DNA from: Candidatus Paceibacterota bacterium
Lineage (GTDB): Bacteria; Verrucomicrobiota; Verrucomicrobiia; Limisphaerales; UBA8199
Length of the DNA: 64,000 bases
Assembly (NCBI GenBank): GCA_035452965.1
Contig: DAOTCE010000018.1
Span: 1 to 64,000 of the forward strand
Direction: 5' to 3'
Under the pieces are notes generated by a model. It ran no database searches. It was not told where the DNA came from and worked only from the letters and a program-made list of their open reading frames with translations. The stretch's first letter is position 1. Each line of letters starts with the position of its first letter. This document shows positions 58,697 through 64,000 of the stretch, piece by piece. The translations under genes were made by a program, and so were the position numbers.

Positions 58697-59606
58697 GTAT
58701 TCGTTTGAGCGCCAAGTCCACCATTCGCTGACAGAGTTCCGTGTAACTGATACCGGCCGCGGCTGCCGCCTTGGGCAGCAAACTGGTTTCGGTCATGCCC
58801 GGCAGCGTATTCACCTCTAGCATTACCGGCTCCCCGTTTGGCTGCACAATCACATCCACCCGCGAATAATCCCGGCCGCCAATTGCTTTGAAGGCCCCCA
58901 TCCCCACCGCCTGAATCCGCGCGGTCATTGCCGCATCAAATGGAGCGGGGCAGAAGTACTCGGTTGTCCCAGCACTGTACTTGGTCTGATAGTCGTAAAT
59001 GCCCGTCTTGGGCCGCACCTCGACCAGTGGGAGCGTTTGGTCGCCAAGGATGCCGACGGTGCATTCCCGCCCGGTGATCTTCTCTTCCATTAGAACCTGT
59101 GAGTCGTGCCGCATTGCTTCCGCCAGGGCCTTGCCCCATTCCGAGACGCGCTCGACAAATTGCAGCCCGACACTCGAGCCTTGACGTGCGGGCTTCAGCA
59201 CCACGGGCGGGTCCCAACCCATCGGCCAACTTGCCGCGGGCGACTCGATTAGCATGAACCGCGCGGTCGGGACTCCGGCTGCCACGCAACGCTGCTTGGT
59301 CAGGAACTTGTCAAATCCAATCCGACTTGCCTCGGGATCACACCCGGTGTAAGCGATACCCAGTTCCTCCAGCCGACGCTGAACGGTGCCATCTTCTCCG
59401 TATGTCCCGTGGAGCGCAAGGAAGACCACATCCGTGCCCTTTGGGAGCTTCCATTTCCCGTGCTTGGGATCCACCTCGCTGACGACGTGGCCCATTGAGC
59501 GGAGCGCCTTGACCACCTCTGCCCCGGACCGCAGCGATACCTCGCGTTCAGCGCTCGGTCCGCCGAGCATCACAGTGATGTTGAGCTTCTTTCGTGCTGG
59601 TGTCAT
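58686..59606 (-). CDS. ddl: D-alanine--D-alanine ligase
   Basis: 306 residues, ATP-grasp enzyme that makes D-Ala-D-Ala for peptidoglycan. LNITVMLGGPSAEREVSLRS and FLALHGTYGEDGTVQRRLEE are the family start motifs; VVLKPARQGSSVGLQFVERV holds the ATP-lysine and Ser loop; YSRVDVIVQPNGEPVMLEVN supplies the metal-binding Glu and Asn. The ATG overlaps the murB stop by four bases (ATGA). Confidence 0.96.
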   Translation of the reverse strand: MTPARKKLNITVMLGGPSAEREVSLRSGAEVVKALRSMGHVVSEVDPKHGKWKLPKGTDVVFLALHGTYGEDGTVQRRLEELGIAYTGCDPEASRIGFDKFLTKQRCVAAGVPTARFMLIESPAASWPMGWDPPVVLKPARQGSSVGLQFVERVSEWGKALAEAMRHDSQVLMEEKITGRECTVGILGDQTLPLVEVRPKTGIYDYQTKYSAGTTEYFCPAPFDAAMTARIQAVGMGAFKAIGGRDYSRVDVIVQPNGEPVMLEVNTLPGMTETSLLPKAAAAAGISYTELCQRMVDLALKRIHVA

Positions 59607-60547
59607 TCTCCGACAATTTCTACTTCTGTCTGCAATTCGATTCCGCGCTCCGTTCGGGCGCGCTGTTTGATGACCTCGATCAGCTCCAAGATGTCCCGTG
59701 CGGAGGCGGTGCCATCGTTTACAATAAAATTGCCGTGTTCTGCCGAGACCATCGCTCCGCCCACACGCGTTCCCTTCAGGCCCAATTCGTCAATCAGCTT
59801 GCCGGCTGGGATCGAGCCGGGGTTCTTGAAGATGCACCCGGCGCTCGGCGCGGCGGGCTGCGATTGCCATCGCTTGCGGCTGTATTCAGTCATGCGCAGT
59901 TCGATAGCCTTGCGCGAATCGGAATGGCCGCGTAACACTGCTGAGAGGGCAATATGTGTTTTCAGGGTTGAGCATTCGCGATACGTGGCCGTCAGTTCGT
60001 GTGCTGCGCGCTGGCGCACCTGCCCGTCGAGACTCATCAACCGAACCGACTCCACCACGTTGAACATTGCGCTGCCCATAGCTCCTGCGTTCATTCGCAA
60101 AGCGCCGCCGACGCTGCCCGGGATGCCTTCGAGGAACTCCATACCTGCCAGACCGTGTCGCTTGGCTTCCGCTGCGATCGCTCTCAATCTTGCGCCCGCC
60201 CCGCAGCATATGCGCTCGTCCGCCACCTCGATCTGGCTGAAATGGGTATGGGAAAGGCAGATGACCGCGCCTCGGATTCCACCATCTCTCACCAGCAGAT
60301 TCGATCCGCGCCCAAGCAGAAAAACAGGCCGGCTGCTCTCTTGGCAGTAAGCTAGGACGGCCGCCAAATCCAAGTCAGTTGCTGGCTCGACGTACAAGTC
60401 TGCGCTTCCGCCGACTCTGAGCGTCGTGTGTTTGGCCAGCGGTTCGCGATTGCGAATCACGGTGGCCTTTGAGACGCGTTGTGCCAATTCGCCTGCCGCC
60501 TCCGCCCTGCTCGAAAACTCCTGGTCTGCCATGGCGCCGCGCGGCAT
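59603..60547 (-). CDS. murB: UDP-N-acetylenolpyruvoylglucosamine reductase MurB
   Basis: 314 residues from ATG 60547, which overlaps the murG stop as TGATG; an earlier codon at 60583 is not needed. FAD enzyme that reduces the enolpyruvyl group in peptidoglycan synthesis. KHTTLRVGGSADLYVEPATD and FLLGRGSNLLVRDGGIRGAV bind FAD, EFLEGIPGSVGGALRMNAGA is conserved, and SAGCIFKNPGSIPAGKLIDE contains the proton-donor position, Cys here instead of the usual Ser. Confidence 0.95.
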   Translation of the reverse strand: MPRGAMADQEFSSRAEAAGELAQRVSKATVIRNREPLAKHTTLRVGGSADLYVEPATDLDLAAVLAYCQESSRPVFLLGRGSNLLVRDGGIRGAVICLSHTHFSQIEVADERICCGAGARLRAIAAEAKRHGLAGMEFLEGIPGSVGGALRMNAGAMGSAMFNVVESVRLMSLDGQVRQRAAHELTATYRECSTLKTHIALSAVLRGHSDSRKAIELRMTEYSRKRWQSQPAAPSAGCIFKNPGSIPAGKLIDELGLKGTRVGGAMVSAEHGNFIVNDGTASARDILELIEVIKQRARTERGIELQTEVEIVGE

Positions 60548-61809
60548 CAGGTGCCCCTCTCCGCCGGCAGCGCCGGCTGACATGCGGCTAACGGGCTGGT
60601 TCGTGCCCGGCCGGTCTGTGACGGGTTGGAGCTCATCAAGTTAACTTGGTGATCCGGGGTCCCGCCAGCTGATTGGCGATGAGTGGAGCAACCTTGGCTT
60701 GCCTTAAATCCAACGGCAAGGAGCATGGCTGCAGCGATCTTTTCCGCCGCCTGCGGTGCGTGCCATTGGGTAAGCGCGCTCTGCATCTTCTCACGCACTG
60801 CGGGTTTCTCAACCAGGTCCGAGAGGAGTTGTGCCAGTAACTCCGGGGTCGCGCTCTCTTGCTCCAGCAAACAGGCAGCGCCGGCGGCCTCGATGGCCCG
60901 AGCGTTGTGAAACTGATGATTGTCCATCGCAGCTGGATACGGGACGAGGACTGCCGGCACACGCATGGCTGCCAGTTCGGCTAGGGAGGATGCGCCAGCA
61001 CGGGAGATGGCTGCGGTTGCTGCCCCCAGGGCTATATCCATTTCGGTTAGAAATGAATGGACAATCGCTTTGAGTCTCAAAGCCGCATAGGTCCGACTCA
61101 CTTTCTCAAAGTCCTTCGGCCCGGACAGATGTAACCACTGACAGTCGGCTTGGCGGTTGGCGAACAGTGGCAAGGAACGCAGCACCAAGTCGTTGATACC
61201 GCTTGCACCCTGGCTGCCGCCCATCACCAGCAAGACTGGCCTGTCAGGGTCAAGCCCGAGTTTGGAACGGCAGGTGGCAGTGTCATGGGCCTGGAAACAT
61301 GGGCGGGTTGGTGTGCCGGTTACGGTCGCGCTGCTTCGGCGCAGTCGGTCGGCTGCCGCAGGAAATCCGACAAACGTACCGTCCACCACGCGCGATAACC
61401 AGCGGTTGGCGCGACCAGGGATGGTATTTGATTCATGAAGGAACGTTCGTGCCCCGATCCGCTTCGCTGCCAGTATTGGCGGTGCGCTGGTAAATCCGCC
61501 TGTGGCGAGTGCCGCCTGTGGGGGGCGCGTCTTGAAAGACTTCGCCGCAGCGCGATAGGATTGGAGGAAACCGCGGACGAAGGCAAATTCCCTGCCACGC
61601 TTCAAGCCAACCGCTGGGAGGGGGACAATGTCTACGCCAGAAACACCTCGCACAGCCTGTTGGTCCACTTCCTTGGGGGAAATGAGCAACGTCACTGCGC
61701 AACCACGCCGCACAAGCCTGTCAGCCACGGCAAGACCAGGAAAGAGATGCCCGCCGGTCCCGCCGCAGGCAATGGCTATCCGGAGTTGGGCTTGAGGGGG
61801 CGAAGTCAT
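60547..61809 (-). CDS. murG: UDP-GlcNAc:lipid-pyrophosphoryl-MurNAc-pentapeptide transferase MurG
   Basis: 420 residues. Peripheral inner-membrane glycosyltransferase that makes lipid II. Motifs: IAIACGGTGGHLFPGLAVAD at the start, ANRWLSRVVDGTFVGFPAAA, LLVMGGSQGASGINDLVLRS, and AISRAGASSLAELAAMRVPA with VLVPYPAAMDNHQ. The enzyme fold should end near AAEKIAAAMLLAVG (~residue 355). About 60 further residues without helix-like pattern follow (from FKASQG to PALPAERGT). Its ATG overlaps the ftsW stop by four bases. Confidence 0.95.
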   Translation of the reverse strand: MTSPPQAQLRIAIACGGTGGHLFPGLAVADRLVRRGCAVTLLISPKEVDQQAVRGVSGVDIVPLPAVGLKRGREFAFVRGFLQSYRAAAKSFKTRPPQAALATGGFTSAPPILAAKRIGARTFLHESNTIPGRANRWLSRVVDGTFVGFPAAADRLRRSSATVTGTPTRPCFQAHDTATCRSKLGLDPDRPVLLVMGGSQGASGINDLVLRSLPLFANRQADCQWLHLSGPKDFEKVSRTYAALRLKAIVHSFLTEMDIALGAATAAISRAGASSLAELAAMRVPAVLVPYPAAMDNHQFHNARAIEAAGAACLLEQESATPELLAQLLSDLVEKPAVREKMQSALTQWHAPQAAEKIAAAMLLAVGFKASQGCSTHRQSAGGTPDHQVNLMSSNPSQTGRARTSPLAACQPALPAERGT

Positions 61810-62954
61810 GGTTGGGCCTGTGCCCTTCGAGAGAATGGATTCTCAGCTTCTTCGCTGATGAGCACGTTCCGGATGACCCCATCGGGGTTGCGTGCCTGCC
61901 GCGCGATGCTGACCAACAGCCCAACGCTCGTCAGGGTCATAAGCAGGTTGGATCCGCCGTAGCTGATGAAAGGCAATGGCAGACCCTTGTTCGGCAACGC
62001 GCTTGTCACCACTCCGATGTTGATAAAGGCCTGCATGCCAATCAGGAATGTAATCCCTGAACCGAGCAGCATTCCAAACGTATCCGCTGCATTCATCGCG
62101 ATGTGGGCGCCGCAGAAGACAATCGCTATAAAGGCTGCGACCACAAGCAGAGTAGCGATCAACCCGAGCTCTTCCCCGATGATTGAGAATATGAAGTCGG
62201 TGTGGTGCTCCGGCAGGAAGCCGAGCTTCTGGCGTCCATCGCCTAGACCTTTGCCCGTCAAGCCGCCGCTCCCAAGGGCAACCATCGCCTGGTAAGCCTG
62301 CAGGCCCGTATCGCGTCGGGTCTCCTCCACGTGCAGCCACGAGTGAATTCGGTCAGAACGCATAGGATTGTAACAGATGAAGGTCCCGATCGCGATAACG
62401 CCGGCGATAACCGGCGGCAGGAAATAGCGAAGTCGAACGCCTGAAATCAGCAACAAGGTGCTGCTTACGGCAGCGAGTACCAGCGCGTTGCCCACATCTG
62501 GCTCAATGAAAATCAGCCCTACGGTTACCACAATCAGCAGCCCTGGGATGAGAATTCCCCGCTTCCACAACGGCATCTGCCGCTGGAAACGCTCTCCGTA
62601 CCAGGCCAAGGCAATGATCAGCGCAATTTTGGCAAACTCCGAAGGCTGGAAACGCATGCCGCCAAAGCTGAACCAGCGCCGCGCGCCGTTGATTTTGGCG
62701 CCGATATGAGGGTTCAACACCAATCCCAGCATCAGCAAGGCCAAGCCTAGCGGCAACCACCAGATCCAGCGAAGCTGGCGATAATCCAGCAACGCCGCAA
62801 CCACACAAGCTGCCAGGCCGAGCCCGCACCAAACCAGTTGCATCCTCAGGTAATGAGCCCCTACCTGTGCCATGCTGGAGCTGTACAGCATCACCATTCC
62901 GAGCGATAGCAGGGCAGCCACGCAGGAAACCAGAATGGTGACGCTCACTTTCAT
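61806..62954 (-). CDS. ftsW: Lipid II polymerase FtsW (SEDS family)
   Basis: 382 residues from ATG 62954 (MKVSVTILVSCVAALLSLGM); a TTG at 63005 is an alternative that adds a basic lead. SEDS glycosyltransferase of the divisome with about ten membrane helices. Motifs: GARRWFSFGGMRFQPSEFAK and IEPDVGNALVLA in the first half, ALGSGGLTGKGLGDGRQKLG then FLPEHHTDFIFSIIGEELGL in the extracytoplasmic loop, and NKGLPLPFISYGGSNLLMTL near the end. Confidence 0.95.
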   Translation of the reverse strand: MKVSVTILVSCVAALLSLGMVMLYSSSMAQVGAHYLRMQLVWCGLGLAACVVAALLDYRQLRWIWWLPLGLALLMLGLVLNPHIGAKINGARRWFSFGGMRFQPSEFAKIALIIALAWYGERFQRQMPLWKRGILIPGLLIVVTVGLIFIEPDVGNALVLAAVSSTLLLISGVRLRYFLPPVIAGVIAIGTFICYNPMRSDRIHSWLHVEETRRDTGLQAYQAMVALGSGGLTGKGLGDGRQKLGFLPEHHTDFIFSIIGEELGLIATLLVVAAFIAIVFCGAHIAMNAADTFGMLLGSGITFLIGMQAFINIGVVTSALPNKGLPLPFISYGGSNLLMTLTSVGLLVSIARQARNPDGVIRNVLISEEAENPFSRRAQAQP

Positions 62955-63011
62955 CGGCCAAAATGCTCGCGGAGCGCCGGCGGGGAGGCCGCGCTTTGTC
63001 CGCAAGAACGG

Positions 63012-63758
63012 CTACGGCCCAGGGGGAGGTGTTGCTGGGTAGGTCGGCACAGGCTCAGCTGGAACAACCGGGGCGGCCATTGGAGCCGACGCGCTTGCGG
63101 GAATCCTCAGCTTCTGCCCGACTTTGAGGAAGTCAGTCTTCAATTCGTTAGCCGCTCTCAGCGCTTTAACAGTCGTACCAAACCTCCCTGCAATCCTGGT
63201 CAACGTATCGCCGGATTTGACAGTGTAGGTCTGTTCGCCGCCTGGCGCTGCAGTCTCGCCGGGTGCCAATCCGGTCACCGCCGGGGCTGTGGAGACAGCC
63301 GGTGAAGGGATGTATATCTTCTGCCCGATCTTCAGCTTTGTCGGCTCAATGCCGGGATTCGCTTCCATGATGGCATTGACAGAGACGTGGAAGTTCTTTG
63401 CGATCTTCTCAAGGTAATCTCCTTTGACGATGGTGTGCTCGTTAATACCCGCTGGAGCCACTGGCGGCGGGGCCGGAGGTGGCTCCACTGGCGTCGGAGT
63501 GGTGTCGGCTACCGGAGGGGGGTTGGTTGCCACCGGGGGAGGAACGGGGTCGGCAAAGGTTGGAGGGGGATTGGTGTCCGTAGCTTCTATCGGTGGCAGC
63601 GTCTCTTGGGACTGTCCGCAACCTTGCATGAGCAAGGCCATCAAGCCGATGCCGTGAACGACCAGAACAAAGAGGACCGCGATCTTCACGCGGGCGCGCC
63701 CCTTGTTTTTCTGCTCCAACGCGGAGCCCTGTGGAATGAGTGGATTGTGGTTATTCAT
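63012..63758 (-). CDS. Membrane-anchored protein with two LysM domains
   Basis: 248 residues from ATG 63758. A basic lead and one hydrophobic segment (VKIAVLFVLVVHGIGLMALL) ending MQGCGQ, which resembles a lipobox but is not ideal. A Pro-rich stretch follows (~55-105), then two LysM peptidoglycan-binding repeats: HTIVKGDYLEKIAKNFHVSV to KIGQKIYIPS, and YTVKSGDTLTRIAGRFGTTV to KVGQKLRIPA. A Pro-rich tail ends it. It may anchor the envelope or guide cell-wall enzymes. Six bases separate it from the TTG alternative of ftsW. Confidence 0.9.
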   Translation of the reverse strand: MNNHNPLIPQGSALEQKNKGRARVKIAVLFVLVVHGIGLMALLMQGCGQSQETLPPIEATDTNPPPTFADPVPPPVATNPPPVADTTPTPVEPPPAPPPVAPAGINEHTIVKGDYLEKIAKNFHVSVNAIMEANPGIEPTKLKIGQKIYIPSPAVSTAPAVTGLAPGETAAPGGEQTYTVKSGDTLTRIAGRFGTTVKALRAANELKTDFLKVGQKLRIPASASAPMAAPVVPAEPVPTYPATPPPGP

Positions 63759-63946
63759 TTTCAAGTGGCGCTGTTGCGCCGGTTTATGGAGGTGTTAATA
63801 GTTTTTCGTTCGCTTCGTTCCCAGGTGTTCCCTGAGAAAAACCCGAAGCAAGATTCTTAGTTGTCTCGCTTTGCTTCAACGCTGCGCTGTGCCAATTCTG
63901 CCATTTATGTTGGGGGTGCCGCCCGGCACACCCCTACCTATTGATT

Positions 63947-64000
63947 TCACTGCCTGACAAAAGACTTCACCACGATGTTGGTGGTTTCGAAACTGATCGC
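63947..64000 (-). CDS. Possible C-terminal end of a gene entering from the right edge
   Basis: Reading leftward from the window edge, the frame A-I-S-F-E-T-T-N-I-V-V-K-S-F-V-R-Q runs into TGA at 63947-63949. If real it is the last 17 codons of the gene upstream of the LysM protein, by position perhaps another cell-wall gene. Too short to identify. The stretch 63759-63946 shows no gene. Confidence 0.25.
   Translation of the reverse strand, partial: AISFETTNIVVKSFVRQ

Overview
The window looks like a chromosomal segment of a high-GC member of the Verrucomicrobiota, probably near Limisphaerales/Pedosphaeraceae. This is inferred from content, not from a database hit. The supporting signs are prepilin-like proteins with an H-X9-DG signature, secreted proteins ending in a FYRIRV / YFRLRK type C-terminal module, many exported hydrolases, a very divergent FtsZ next to a normal FtsA, and a division/cell-wall cluster in the order ftsW-murG-murB-ddl-ftsQ-ftsA-ftsZ.

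Layout. 1-4130: gene debris (an acetylxylan-esterase tail, a DUF5060 head, a prepilin tail, a Fis-type HTH tail and a TrmO copy with an internal stop) around one intact beta-propeller/phosphoesterase lipoprotein gene. 4130-16255: nikR, a secreted GDPD-propeller fusion, a large secreted glycosidase-like gene interrupted by an in-frame TGA, a secreted protein, a pseudopilin, a nucleoside hydrolase-FmdE fusion, a tiny His/Cys peptide and a ZIP metal transporter. 16894-18882: thiC under a TPP riboswitch. 19066-27213: a complete potassium operon (small peptide, kdpF, A, B, C, D, E). 27183-33769: a convergent heavy-metal efflux operon (a Cys/His-rich exported protein, then czcC, czcB, czcA). The CzcB-like adaptor carries four equally spaced C-x2-H-x6-C-x2-C motifs. 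33864-37242: fabD-fabG-acpP-fabF. 37456-40002: hrpB. 40223-44814: a degenerate HNH protein, ispF, a small conserved protein, a class-I glutamine-amidotransferase-like hydrolase, an NtrC-type regulator and a stand-alone receiver. 44863-54530: epimerase, a double FAD module oxidoreductase, a tandem GDPD protein, an SGNH hydrolase, a small signal-transducing-like protein and a PQQ-propeller protein. 55190-63758: the division cluster, transcribed leftward from a LysM protein.

The most unusual feature is a family of about 390-bp non-coding mobile elements. Three copies are complete (16280-16676, 40579-40975, 54803-55189), plus one solo hairpin (49808-49852). They have roughly 20-bp terminal inverted repeats, apparent 8-9 bp target duplications, a conserved 8-10 bp hairpin and a 50-bp near-perfect palindrome. 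Arm differences between copies are compensated on both sides. One copy sits exactly at the ftsZ stop codon and appears to have duplicated it. Other points are three heptanucleotide tandem arrays (one expanded in frame inside thiC), the FmdE fusion next to a metal transporter, the absence of murC between murG and murB, and loss of canonical T7-loop residues in FtsZ. No tRNA, rRNA, CRISPR array or transposase gene was seen.
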